DNA from: CBDCZY01 sp965224745
GTDB taxonomy: Bacteria > Pseudomonadota > Gammaproteobacteria > Methylococcales > Methylomonadaceae
Assembly (NCBI GenBank): GCA_965224745.1
Contig: CBDCZY010000004.1
Coordinates: 248,001 to 312,000, forward strand
Direction of reading: 5' to 3'
DNA length: 64,000 nt
Of this stretch, positions 44,411-52,989 are shown piece by piece (position 1 is the stretch's first letter; each line of letters starts with the position of its first letter). A program made the position numbers and the translations under genes. The notes below the pieces were generated by a model that was not told the DNA's origin, did no database searches, and saw nothing but the letters and a program-made list of their open reading frames with translations.

Positions 44411-45772
44411 TCAATTAGATGAATCTACAAAGCGTTGCCAATGTTCTACAAGGTAATGGGGTAAGCTGATTAATTCATAGTTCACATCTGAACCAGCTAT
44501 TTGTACACGCTGTCTTTCAGGTAAGTTGCCAAGAAACCTAAGGGCTAAGTTTGCAGTATTTTGTCTGGATGCAATAAATACTTGCAACGACCTCATTGAA
44601 CCAGCTGCTCCTGATTTCACCTCAATCGGGATAACGTTACCTTTATATACTGTCAGAAAATCAATCTCTGAGGTTGCCCCTTGTTTTTGCCTGTGCCAAT
44701 AAAAGAGCTGTGGTTTCTGGAACATTTCTCGGTTGTCCAGTAAATGTTGTGCAATAAATTGTTCTGCAACGGCTCCTTTGGCTGTACTATTCAATTCTGT
44801 ATCAACAGCGTCGATATTGAGTCCTAAGGCTGTCAAAGCCAACCCTACATCCAGAAAAAAAGTTTTAAAATGATTGCTTTTTTGTTCGGCAGCCAAGGGT
44901 ATCCCATTACCAGCAGTGTGGAAACAGCGCGTAACTACTTTTGCCAATTCCAAAGTTTCTAATGCTTTTTTATTAATTTCAACGCGTTCTCCCTCGGCCA
45001 GACGTGAATAAATTGTTTTCTGTGAAATTATTAACGGGAGTTTGCGAAAAACCTGCTGTATAACATCACTTTTAATACGCTTTTGATATTTTCCAAAATC
45101 GGCATGAAAGGTCTCCAGAATGGCTTCTTTAACGCGTGCAACCTCCATCCATGAATTGCTATCCTGATAGACCTTAACGGCTTCTGGCATTCCACCAATA
45201 GCGATATAGGTACGTAAATGCTGGTTGTACAATTGATGCAACGCCTGACTGGGAGGGTTATTAAAATCAAACTCATACAGTTTATCTGCCAGCGGTGTTT
45301 GATTGATGCCACGCAAAAATTCATCGAAAGTCATTGGCCCCATAAACAAAAATTCAACACGACCTACCGGAAATGAAAAATTAGGGGCATTGATTACAAA
45401 TTCAAGTAAAGAACCTGTCAGTATCACGCGATATTCGGGTGTTTTTTCATAGCAATAGCGTAAGAAAGGAATAATTTCCGGCTGTTCCTGCGCTTCATCA
45501 AAAAAAAATAGTGTTTTTTCTGGATCTAAAGATGTTTTACCCTGATTTAAAGCAATAAGCTCGAAAATTAACTTAGGATCATTTTTAGCTAGCTCTGTAA
45601 CAAAGGCGTGCTGATCCTCCATATTGATACTAATTAATTCTAGCTCCAGTTGCTCCGTTGCCAATTGCACTGCCGTTGTCTTACCCACTTGCCTGGCGCC
45701 TCGGATAATGAGAGGCTTACGTGTTTTCCGTGAAAACCAGTCTTTAATAAAATCAATTTGTTTGCGGTACAT
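44411..45772 (-). CDS. AAA_14/DUF4143 ATPase
   Basis: About 453 residues from MYRKQIDFIKDWFSR at 45,772. The frame extends further upstream, but that part is AT-rich and lacks family similarity. Walker A GARQVGKTTAVQ, Walker B TLFFFDEAQEQPE, and the arginine-finger-like region YRVILTGSLLEF mark the AAA_14 domain. The DUF4143 part ends with a PD-(D/E)XK-like segment (SEIDFLTVYKGNVIPIEVKS). Members are common, often multicopy ATPases in bacteria and archaea, with unknown function and a suspected link to mobile or defence regions. Confidence 0.85.
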   Translation of the reverse strand: MYRKQIDFIKDWFSRKTRKPLIIRGARQVGKTTAVQLATEQLELELISINMEDQHAFVTELAKNDPKLIFELIALNQGKTSLDPEKTLFFFDEAQEQPEIIPFLRYCYEKTPEYRVILTGSLLEFVINAPNFSFPVGRVEFLFMGPMTFDEFLRGINQTPLADKLYEFDFNNPPSQALHQLYNQHLRTYIAIGGMPEAVKVYQDSNSWMEVARVKEAILETFHADFGKYQKRIKSDVIQQVFRKLPLIISQKTIYSRLAEGERVEINKKALETLELAKVVTRCFHTAGNGIPLAAEQKSNHFKTFFLDVGLALTALGLNIDAVDTELNSTAKGAVAEQFIAQHLLDNREMFQKPQLFYWHRQKQGATSEIDFLTVYKGNVIPIEVKSGAAGSMRSLQVFIASRQNTANLALRFLGNLPERQRVQIAGSDVNYELISLPHYLVEHWQRFVDSSN

Positions 45773-46057
45773 ATAGTTAAACAGTTTGGTGGATTTTAAC
45801 CAATAGTTTCTGTAAAAAACATAGGTAAATATTGGTATATTATTGTAATTTACATAGTCAATATTAGCACGTTTATAGTTAAATAATAAGTATGATTTAT
45901 TATTTTCGCTCCCAAGTATTAATTGTTCCAAAAGTTTTCGCATGATTATCTCCTTCTCCAGCAGGAGAAGGGCAGGATGAGGGAAAATAGACTGCAAGAA
46001 CTTTTGGAACGATCAATAGAAGCATCACTGCCGGTAGTTGAGATAACCATTTAATAG
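45773..46057. other. Intergenic stretch between divergent DUF4143 genes
   Basis: Carries the AT-rich upstream region of the 45,772 gene and a small inverted repeat (ATCTCCTTCTCCAGCAGGAGAAGG, 45,949-45,972 in two arms). No gene seen. Confidence 0.35.
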
Positions 46058-47377
46058 ACTCATGCCGACCGATTGACAGCCGGTAAATTCCTAGCGTAAC
46101 ATATTGATTTTACCGTCCATAATTATTTTCAAACATATGTTAGCAAGAAACAGTGCGGCTAAAGTCAACGCACTATTAAAAGTATTTCCCGCTGTATTAA
46201 TACTTGGTGTTAGGCAATCAGGTAAGACAACGCTTGCTCAACAAGTCAGAAAAGACTGGAAGTATTTTGATTTAGAAAATATCAACGACCTTGATTTCAT
46301 TTCATCCGATATGGATTTCTTTTTTAACGAATATCCCGGCAACATTATCATCGATGAAGCACAAGAATTATCAGGTTTATTTAAACACTTAAGAGGTGTT
46401 ATTGATTCAGATAGAAATCAAAAAAACCGATTTATTCTAACAGGCTCCAGCTCTCCTGAACTCATTAAGCAAGCGAGTGAGTCATTGGCTGGACGCTTAG
46501 GCATTGTAGAGCTCGGTACGCTAAAAATGAATGAGCTGCATCAAAAGCCATTGCCATCTTTTTACCAAATATTTAATAACTCATTATCTGCATCTACCTT
46601 AGAAAAACTGAAAAAATTGACTGTTGAAGAGGGTGATGTAATCAATACCTTTTTACACGGTGGTTATCCTGAACCTGTACTTGCCAAAGACAACGATTAC
46701 TTCCGGCTATGGATGCAAAATTATTTTCAACTGTATATTGAAAGAGATATCAGAAAACTATTTCCCAAACTTGATACTCTAAAGTACAGACGCTTTGTTT
46801 CAACATTGTCGGAGCTGTCCGGCACAATTATTAACAAGGCTCAATTAGGAAGAGCACTGGATACATCTGAGGTTACGATAAGAGACTATCTTGAAATTGC
46901 GGACAAAACATTTGTATGGAGAATGATCCCTTCTTATGAGAAGGCAAAATCTAAATCCATTGTCAAAATGCCTAAAGGGATACTCCGAGATTCTGGCCTA
47001 ACTCATTTTCTTGCCAATATTGACAGCAGAGAAAAATTAGTTCGTTCGCCTCATGTGGGTCAGAATTTTGAGTCTTTCATTATTGAAGAAATCATCAAGG
47101 GTGTTCAATGTACCAACGCAACCAACTGGGAATACTATTACTATCGAACAAAGCATGGGGCAGAAGTCGATTTGATATTGGAAGGAAGCTTTGGTGTATT
47201 GCCTATTGAAATAAAATTTGGAGTAACCACTCAATCCAGACAGATAACATCATTGCAAAAATTCTTGAGCGATAATTCATTACCTTTGGGACTTGTTATC
47301 AACAATTCAACTGAGGTGAGAACCTTGGCAAGTAACATTATTCAAATACCGGCAATATTGATTTGAGCCGATAAGTT
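46058..47377 (+). repeat. Duplicated DUF4143 cassette, copy 1 (~1.32 kb)
   Basis: The sequence from ACTCATGCCGACCGATTGAC to GAGCCGATAAGT recurs in reverse at about 60,283-61,609, with only scattered base changes. Identity includes ~80 bp before the gene and stops a few bases after the stop codon, so the gene and its leader were copied as a unit. Confidence 0.85.
46137..47366 (+). CDS. AAA_14/DUF4143 ATPase, duplicated copy 1
   Basis: About 409 residues from MLARNSAAKVNALLKVFPAV (ATG at 46,137; a TTG 33 bp upstream is possible). Walker A GVRQSGKTTLAQQ, Walker B NIIIDEAQEL, sensor FILTGSSSPEL; the DUF4143 C-terminal part ends with AEVDLILEGSFGVLPIEIKF, a restriction-nuclease-like core. The role is unknown. 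It is ~97% identical by eye to the protein at 60,293-61,522 and distinct from the neighbour at 44,411. Confidence 0.88.
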   Translation: MLARNSAAKVNALLKVFPAVLILGVRQSGKTTLAQQVRKDWKYFDLENINDLDFISSDMDFFFNEYPGNIIIDEAQELSGLFKHLRGVIDSDRNQKNRFILTGSSSPELIKQASESLAGRLGIVELGTLKMNELHQKPLPSFYQIFNNSLSASTLEKLKKLTVEEGDVINTFLHGGYPEPVLAKDNDYFRLWMQNYFQLYIERDIRKLFPKLDTLKYRRFVSTLSELSGTIINKAQLGRALDTSEVTIRDYLEIADKTFVWRMIPSYEKAKSKSIVKMPKGILRDSGLTHFLANIDSREKLVRSPHVGQNFESFIIEEIIKGVQCTNATNWEYYYYRTKHGAEVDLILEGSFGVLPIEIKFGVTTQSRQITSLQKFLSDNSLPLGLVINNSTEVRTLASNIIQIPAILI

Positions 47378-47445
47378 ATACTCGACCATTGGCAAAATCC
47401 AACTGAAAAAAACTTAAAGTGGGATAAGATATAAATAATTTTTAT

Positions 47446-47545
47446 GGTTCCCACGCTCTGCGTGGGAACCCATATTGAAACGCTCCTGCGTTTCGAGACG
47501 CGGAGCGTCTTTGCTGAATTCCCACGCAGAGCGTGGGAACTATAA
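47446..47545. repeat. REP-like double palindrome (GTTCCCACGCTCTGCGTGGGAA), copy 1
   Basis: Arms TTCCCACGCTCTGCGTGGGAA at both ends surround GAAACGCTCCTGCGTTTC and GACGCGGAGCGTC. The same ~100-bp unit is at 50,662-50,760 and 62,975-63,071. It follows the ends of two convergent genes. Confidence 0.9.
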
Positions 47546-47594
47546 AATTCACAGCATTGGATATAAATAATTAGTTCATCCCAGAAAATCAATT

Positions 47595-48809
47595 CTAGCA
47601 GCCATTGCCATTAGAAATTTTGTTCAGTAAACGACAGGTATCAATTGAGCGATACTTATCCAAAACCATTGAATCTTCCAACAATATTCGTTTGATGGTT
47701 TCTGGCTTTAGTTCCGAATTAAGCTCTAACAACAATGCAACCGTACCACTGATATGTGCTGCTGCCATAGAAGTTCCTGATAAAATATCATATTTCCCAT
47801 GAGGCGTTGTGGCGACAATTTCTACACCGGGTGCAGCAACCACAGCCGATAGTTGAGATAACCATTTTGGTAAGTTAACAGCACCTTTGGAATCAGAGCT
47901 GATAGCAGGAATCACATAGTGTAAAGTTGCAGGGAAACCTGGCTTAGATAATTTATCCAGACTAGCTGTCACAATAGTTATGCCGCGCTGATTGGCTTTA
48001 TCCAGCAAGCTTTCCAGTAATTTATCATGAGAGCCAGCCAGACTAAGGTTGATGATTTTTACACCTTTATTAATGGCAGCATCAATTGCTTTGGCTAACG
48101 TCCAGCTACTGCATTTTGCCCCACTGCCCGTTTGTTGACTATACCAGCAACTTTTCATGATTAAAATTTCAGATTTTGGTGCAATGCCGATAATTCCAAT
48201 GCCATTATCAGACTGCGCACCAATAATCCCAGCGATAGCAGTACCATGTTGGTCAGTTGAGAAACTCAACTCTCCGCCTTCGACAAAATTTGTAATGCTG
48301 ATAATGCGACCTTGCAAATCAGGGTGCTTTATATCTGCCCCCGTATCAATTACGGCAATTTTCACACCTATTCCTGTTGATAATCGATGTGCTGCGGAGA
48401 CATGCATTAATTTTGGGGCATAACTTAGTTCGGTATAGATGTTATCTGCACGTCCCTGTAAGCCTTCAAAAACAAGGTTTTCTTGTGCCCAACTTATTCG
48501 ACTATCCAATCGTAAGCGTTGCAAAAGTACCGGCATATGGAGTTTTTCAGGCGTTTTAAAAACTAGACAATTGACTGCAATCGAAGTTAATGGAAATTCA
48601 CCTGATAATTCCAGTTCATAGTCTTGAGCAATCAACTTGGCAAGTTGTTTCCATTGCGGTTTAGTTGCATCCGGCAAGGTGACAAGGATTTGTCTTTCAA
48701 CAAACTGTTTGGGTAGCTCAACTGCAGGTGGCGAGAAAGAATAAGGACTGGTGGCGCAGCCGGTTAAGCTTAATAAGAAAAAAATTGTAATAACTAATTG
48801 TTTATTCAT
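47595..48809 (-). CDS. S8 (subtilisin-like) serine peptidase, lipoprotein
   Basis: A 404-residue protein with lipobox LSLTGC. An N-terminal inhibitor-like segment (QILVTLPDATKPQWKQL) precedes the peptidase with catalytic D (AVIDTGADIKHPDL), H (DQHGTAIAGIIGA) and S (LSGTSMAAAHISGT), all present. It should act outside the inner membrane. It is the last gene of an apparent operon after the ECF sigma factor, an arrangement that suggests stress-type control. Confidence 0.9.
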   Translation of the reverse strand: MNKQLVITIFFLLSLTGCATSPYSFSPPAVELPKQFVERQILVTLPDATKPQWKQLAKLIAQDYELELSGEFPLTSIAVNCLVFKTPEKLHMPVLLQRLRLDSRISWAQENLVFEGLQGRADNIYTELSYAPKLMHVSAAHRLSTGIGVKIAVIDTGADIKHPDLQGRIISITNFVEGGELSFSTDQHGTAIAGIIGAQSDNGIGIIGIAPKSEILIMKSCWYSQQTGSGAKCSSWTLAKAIDAAINKGVKIINLSLAGSHDKLLESLLDKANQRGITIVTASLDKLSKPGFPATLHYVIPAISSDSKGAVNLPKWLSQLSAVVAAPGVEIVATTPHGKYDILSGTSMAAAHISGTVALLLELNSELKPETIKRILLEDSMVLDKYRSIDTCRLLNKISNGNGC

Positions 48810-48932
48810 GATGTTACCTCTAACGGTTGTATAAGTCAGGATTTTTATTTGTATTCAACTAACACATGGATGTGTGTAGGTAGAGTAATGCAGGAGCAAT
48901 TACCGAGGCGCAACGTAGGGCGTATAGCAGAG

Positions 48933-49643
48933 TTATGAAACTCGAGTAGCCTTACGCCCCCATGCAAAGTCAGCAGGATTAAATCCTTTACATATCAAAT
49001 GCTCGGCCAAGTGTTTGCGTGCGTGAAACATACGAGTTTTAACCGTGCTCTCAGGGCATCCCATCACTTCGGCAATTTCCTGATAGGAACAGCCGTTTTT
49101 AAAACTTAGTTCCATCACGCAACGATGATCTTCTGATAACATGGATAAAGCCCACGTCAATGCTTCACCCAGTTGCCAGCCCATCACTTGTTTTTCTGGG
49201 TTAGAAGGCGCGGGGACAGGTTCAAAATCATTTAACTCGATTTCTTCATCGTCTAAAAATTCATCAGCGGTGTCAATAAGTTGCATTTCTTTACGTCTAC
49301 CAGTCCGTTCTAAAAATTTTAACCCTTTGTTGTGGGCAATGCCGAACAGCCAAGTTGACATCTTGCCGCGATCAGGATCAAAGCGTTCTGCCGATTGCCA
49401 AACAGCAAGCATCACATCATTAACCGCTTCATCAACCCAATCGTGTCGTTTCAGCATTTTGCTTAAATAACCACCGATGCGTTCCGCATAAAGATAATAA
49501 AAGGCTTCAAATGCTTTTCGGTCTTTAGCGGCAATTTTTAACATCAGTGCTTTTCCACGCGCATCTTCTGTTAATTTAGTTTCTGTGATCTCTTGTTTGG
49601 GGATTAAAACGCTGATTCCCATCATCATTAATAGAGCTGACAT
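48933..49643 (-). CDS. ECF-type RNA polymerase sigma factor
   Basis: A 236-residue protein with sigma-70 region 2 (FEAFYYLYAERIGGYLSKML, DEAVNDVMLAVWQ, MSTWLFGIAHN) and region 4 (LSEDHRCVMELSFKNGCSYQ, EVMGCPESTVKTRMFHARK). It would direct RNA polymerase to a small gene set. Its anti-sigma factor is not adjacent; the candidate is at 38,794-39,495. It lies 35 bp downstream of the homocysteine methyltransferase-like gene and 123 bp upstream of the S8 peptidase. Confidence 0.9.
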   Translation of the reverse strand: MSALLMMMGISVLIPKQEITETKLTEDARGKALMLKIAAKDRKAFEAFYYLYAERIGGYLSKMLKRHDWVDEAVNDVMLAVWQSAERFDPDRGKMSTWLFGIAHNKGLKFLERTGRRKEMQLIDTADEFLDDEEIELNDFEPVPAPSNPEKQVMGWQLGEALTWALSMLSEDHRCVMELSFKNGCSYQEIAEVMGCPESTVKTRMFHARKHLAEHLICKGFNPADFAWGRKATRVS

Positions 49644-49678
49644 AATTAAAACCTCAAATCATTTTTCCAACAAGGCAC

Positions 49679-50641
49679 TCAATACCTTGGGTCTGTCAAC
49701 AGAGCATCTGCCATTGCTTCAATATGTTGAAGATCAGTGCCACAGCAACCGCCTATCACTGACAGTTGTGGTAAATACTGTTGTAAATCCAGATAACGCT
49801 GTCCCAGATCATGTGGATCACCGCCATCCAGTTCAGTTGCCTCATCCAGCTCGGCATGGCTTTTACAGGAAGCATTGGCACGGATACCACGGATTCGATC
49901 CAGAGCAGAGTGATGATTACGCAAAGTCTCGATAAAATGGCTCGGATGCGCGCAATTAATCATAAAATAGGCAGGACCTTGTCCGGTGGTGGCATCGACT
50001 TGTTTAATGGCATCAACTAAAGTCTGACCACTGGGCAATCGACCATCTGTTTCCAAGGTAAGGGAGATCACAACCGGCATATTTTCTGCCTGTGCTGCAC
50101 GAGTAATGCCTATGGCCTCATCGGCACTGGCGAAAGTCATAGCGGTCACCAGATCAGCATTTTCTTGGCGAAATATTCTGATTTGTTCGCCATGATACTG
50201 TTGTGCTGCGGTTGCCGTTAAAGCTTTAGAAGCATCATAAGCATCGCCTTTTGGACCAATACAAGCGCTGATAACTATGGGGGTTTCGCTGGTTTCATAT
50301 TGCGCACGCAGATCATGCAGCATCCGAATCGCCAAACGGTTTAGTTCTTCCAGTTTTTGTGTGCTATAGCCTAACGGCTTAGCCCAGTCAGAACCACCTC
50401 GCCAAGTGACACTTTCTAAAATAAACCCACGTTGATAACGCTGCGTCATCTGCAAATAGCTTTGATAGTATTCCATTGCAATTTGCACGCCTTCTGCATT
50501 ATCCATTAAAGTGATCGCAGCAAATTCTGGTAACTCGACACCCTGAAGAAAAATCAAGGTTGTTTCCATACCACCATCAGTTAAAAAAATCCTGTTCCCT
50601 AATTGTGGAAGCTGTTGTCTATATTTTGTCATTTTGTTCAC
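49679..50641 (-). CDS. Homocysteine S-methyltransferase family protein, copy 1
   Basis: A 320-residue protein with the family's zinc-site Cys: MINCAHPSH and VIGGCCGTD; the N-terminus has IFLTDGGMETTLIFLQG. Members transfer methyl groups from S-methylmethionine, betaine or similar donors to homocysteine. The start may be Met4 (MTKYRQQ), as in the second copy. It lies between the AOC-like gene and the sigma factor, with a REP palindrome upstream. Nearly the same pair is at 62,304-64,000. Confidence 0.88.
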   Translation of the reverse strand: MNKMTKYRQQLPQLGNRIFLTDGGMETTLIFLQGVELPEFAAITLMDNAEGVQIAMEYYQSYLQMTQRYQRGFILESVTWRGGSDWAKPLGYSTQKLEELNRLAIRMLHDLRAQYETSETPIVISACIGPKGDAYDASKALTATAAQQYHGEQIRIFRQENADLVTAMTFASADEAIGITRAAQAENMPVVISLTLETDGRLPSGQTLVDAIKQVDATTGQGPAYFMINCAHPSHFIETLRNHHSALDRIRGIRANASCKSHAELDEATELDGGDPHDLGQRYLDLQQYLPQLSVIGGCCGTDLQHIEAMADALLTDPRY

Positions 50642-50661
50642 CCTTTATTTAATGATTTAAT

Positions 50662-50760
50662 GGTTCCCACGCTCTGCGTGGGAACCCATACTGAAACGCT
50701 CCTGCGTTTCGAGACGCGGAGCGTCTTTGCTGAATTCCCACGCAGAGCGTGGGAACTATA
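50662..50760. repeat. REP-like double palindrome, copy 2
   Basis: Same unit as 47,446-47,545, here between the AOC-like and homocysteine methyltransferase-like genes. It is kept in the same place in the duplicated pair (62,975-63,071), so it was there before the duplication. Confidence 0.92.
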
Positions 50761-50767
50761 AGGCAGG

Positions 50768-51430
50768 CTATCGATAAACTTTCAACTTCACGCTTAATTT
50801 AACGCCTAACAAAGCCCCTTGTTCCGTCTCAAACTGATTCAATCCTTCAAATGTTTGTACTTGCTCTCCACGAGCACGTCTAAAGCGTCCTGTTCCACCG
50901 GTAATGGCACGTTTAACGGGTTTACCTTCATCTGCCAGTTCAATACCATCAGTGGTAATTGTTTTCGCACCAAAATTTTTGCCGAAGTTGAATAATTGAT
51001 GAGTTATAACAATAGGGCCCGTTTGAGTGCGCGCTCCATCACCAACGTGCCAGCCCCGACAAAACCAGGTGCCGATAACCAAATCAGGAAATTGTGGGTT
51101 CCCTTCTGCATCAACCCCATCACCCATTTCCAATGTTCCTTTTGGATAGATAAATCCTTGTGTGATAAATTCGCCACCATAAGCGGGTGAGCCATCCTTA
51201 AAAACGGGCGTTTCATCGAATGAAAACTTTCTAGGATTTTCGACAATATCTACTTCAATGACTTTTTTTCCAAAGTTGAAATGGTTTCCTATCGAATGAT
51301 GTTTAGATCCAGCATAGGCTTGTGGTACCAACAAATACATCAGCAACATAAGTGTTGCCAATAACTTGAACCCTATAACGACTAAGTGGTCAGGATTGTT
51401 AGTATTGTTCGAAATCAATGTATTATTCAT
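50768..51430 (-). CDS. Allene-oxide-cyclase-barrel-like secreted protein, copy 1
   Basis: A 220-residue protein with an N-terminal membrane/signal segment (LLATLMLLMYLLVPQAYAGS). The mature part matches the AOC/dirigent-like beta-barrel pattern: VIEVDIVENPRKFSFDETPV, IGTWFCRGWHVGDGART and KRAITGGTGRFRRARGEQVQ. Bacterial members have no known reaction. It heads an apparent operon with the homocysteine methyltransferase, sigma factor and S8 peptidase. Unlike its paralogue at 62,304 it has no sigma-54 promoter or 35-bp element upstream. Confidence 0.75.
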   Translation of the reverse strand: MNNTLISNNTNNPDHLVVIGFKLLATLMLLMYLLVPQAYAGSKHHSIGNHFNFGKKVIEVDIVENPRKFSFDETPVFKDGSPAYGGEFITQGFIYPKGTLEMGDGVDAEGNPQFPDLVIGTWFCRGWHVGDGARTQTGPIVITHQLFNFGKNFGAKTITTDGIELADEGKPVKRAITGGTGRFRRARGEQVQTFEGLNQFETEQGALLGVKLSVKLKVYR

Positions 51431-51582
51431 ATCTCTTCTCCGTTAAAATGAAGCTACAGAATATTAAGGACCCGTCAGCGCACTGTGCGAAACAACGTCA
51501 AAAAAGCGTCAAAAATTTTTTATACAAAAATTATTTGTTAAAACTTCAAAAAACCTGCTCTAACGGGATTTTTTCGATGGCG

Positions 51583-51632
51583 TTGTAGGAGCGGCTTTAG
51601 CCGCGATATCGCGGCTAAAGCCGCTCCTACAA
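51583..51632. repeat. 50-bp perfect palindrome (GTAGGAGCGGCTTTAGCCGCGA)
   Basis: TTGTAGGAGCGGCTTTAGCC, GCGATATCGC and the complementary arm form a perfect palindrome centred on GATATC. It lies 19 bp before the start codon of the SARP gene fragment, so it would fold in that gene's leader. Same family as 21,148 and 39,498. Confidence 0.92.
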
Positions 51633-51651
51633 AAGAAAATAAACCTCAGTT

Positions 51652-51723
51652 ATGACTTTCTACAAATTGACTCTTTTCGGCGGTTTTGATTTAACCTCTC
51701 CCGAGCAAGGGTCTATTGATATC
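51652..51723 (+). pseudogene. SARP regulator, 5' end (24 codons), cut by IS3
   Basis: ATG at 51,652 begins MTFYKLTLFGGFDLTSPEQG then SIDI, the standard start of a SARP winged-helix domain (L-L-GGF-L). It is cut at 51,723 by the IS3. Joined after the ATC target duplication to the reverse strand at 24,985 (SAKKAKALLAYLALQ), it makes one continuous frame. This is the missing beginning of the gene at 21,225-24,985. Confidence 0.9.
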
Positions 51724-51788
51724 TGTAATGGTCTAATAATCTTGGAAGGATTTATAGCTTATAATCCAACCCAAAATTAGGATAAAAA

Positions 51789-52112
51789 ATGACCGAAATA
51801 ACCACAGTAAAACCTAAAACAACCTTCACCACAGAACAGCGTCTAGACTACGCTAAACTCATGGTAAATGAAGGATATACCAATAAGCAGGTAATGGAAA
51901 TATCAGGAGCAGGTGACTCTGCTGTGAGGCGATGGAAAAAGCAATATTTAGATGAACTCAAAGGTAATACACCTCAGGATAAGCAAGCGTTAACCCCAGA
52001 ACAACAGAAAATACAAAGCCTAGAGAAGCAATTATGGCGAGCTAAAAGGGATAATGAAATACTAAAAAAGGCCACAGCCTTCTTTGTTCGAGACAACAAC
52101 AATCTGAATTGA
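51789..52112 (+). CDS. IS3 transposase OrfA
   Basis: A 107-residue HTH/leucine-zipper protein, identical to 25,863-26,186. An A6G run at 52,064-52,070 is the likely -1 frameshift site that joins it to OrfB. Confidence 0.95.
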   Translation: MTEITTVKPKTTFTTEQRLDYAKLMVNEGYTNKQVMEISGAGDSAVRRWKKQYLDELKGNTPQDKQALTPEQQKIQSLEKQLWRAKRDNEILKKATAFFVRDNNNLN

Positions 52113-52960
52113 TTGTTGAAATAAAGAAGGCTTCTCCAGGCTATCAAACAACAGAGCTTTGCACACTATTTAATATAGCTCTCAGTACACACTACTATCA
52201 GATTAATAATCAAATGAGCGATGAAGAACAAGAAACCATAGAACAAATTAAATTGATAGCCATTGAAACTCAGCATACCTATGGTAAACGAAGGACTCAG
52301 GTTGAATTAGCTAACAGAGGGATTGAAATAGGCGTTTATAAAACAGCTTCATTAATGAAAAAATCGAATGTCATTGCCATAAAACCTAAAAAGCGACACA
52401 GCTATCCAGCGGGAGAAGTCCACAAGAAAGCGGATCATTTACTTAAACGACAGTTTAATCCCAGTACTGTTCATACGCACTGGGTAGGTGACATTACCTA
52501 CATTAAAACCTATACAGGCTGGAGCTATTTAGCTTGTATACTTGATCTTGGGTCAAGAGAAATTATGGGCTGGGCATTATCAGAAGAACCCAATGCAGAG
52601 CTTGCAAAGTCAGCATTAGAACATGCGATTAATAAACACAAGCCAGATACTCAACAATTAATGTTTCATTCAGACCAAGGGGTTCAATATTCAGCCAATC
52701 TATTTGTTGATTATCTTCATGACTTGGATATAACACAAAGTATGAGCCGTCGAGCTAATTGCTGGGATAATGCTGTGATGGAGCGGTTTTTTAGGAATTT
52801 AAAAACAGAGAGGCTGAACTATTTGAGTTTTATTAATTACTCCTCTGTAGTCAGTGCTGTGACTAGCTATATTAGTTTCTATAACTATAAAAGGTTACAT
52901 TCTGCTATTGATTATAAAACCCCTCATCAAAAAACCAAAGAAATGAAAAAAGCGGCTTAA
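52109..52960 (+). CDS. IS3 transposase OrfB
   Basis: Identical to 25,015-25,866, with a DDE integrase core (VGDITYIKTY, FHSDQGVQYS, NAVMERFFRN). It has only a TTG as formal start; production as OrfAB by frameshifting is likely. Confidence 0.95.
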   Translation: MIVEIKKASPGYQTTELCTLFNIALSTHYYQINNQMSDEEQETIEQIKLIAIETQHTYGKRRTQVELANRGIEIGVYKTASLMKKSNVIAIKPKKRHSYPAGEVHKKADHLLKRQFNPSTVHTHWVGDITYIKTYTGWSYLACILDLGSREIMGWALSEEPNAELAKSALEHAINKHKPDTQQLMFHSDQGVQYSANLFVDYLHDLDITQSMSRRANCWDNAVMERFFRNLKTERLNYLSFINYSSVVSAVTSYISFYNYKRLHSAIDYKTPHQKTKEMKKAA

Positions 52961-52989
52961 AATCCTTCCAAGAAAACTTGACCATTACA

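Larger units (their letters stand above)
51724..52989 (+). mobile_element. IS3-family element, copy 2 (1,266 bp)
   Basis: Same element as 24,986-26,251 in opposite orientation. Its left flank ends in ATC, which matches the ATC beside copy 1's far side (SARP body). Its right flank begins AAG, which compares with GAG beside the other side of copy 1 (IS30 half). The flanks are thus exchanged between copies. Confidence 0.95.

Noticed and set aside
44221..44418. 65-residue plus-strand frame
   Set aside because: No family resemblance, and it sits in a stretch built of repeat fragments.
51431..51582. Sigma-54 control for the AOC-like copy at 50,768-51,430
   Set aside because: The minus strand has TTCGCACAGTGCGCTGAC, which loosely recalls the 62,044 promoter, but the GG is lost and the spacing is wrong; no 35-bp element was found.
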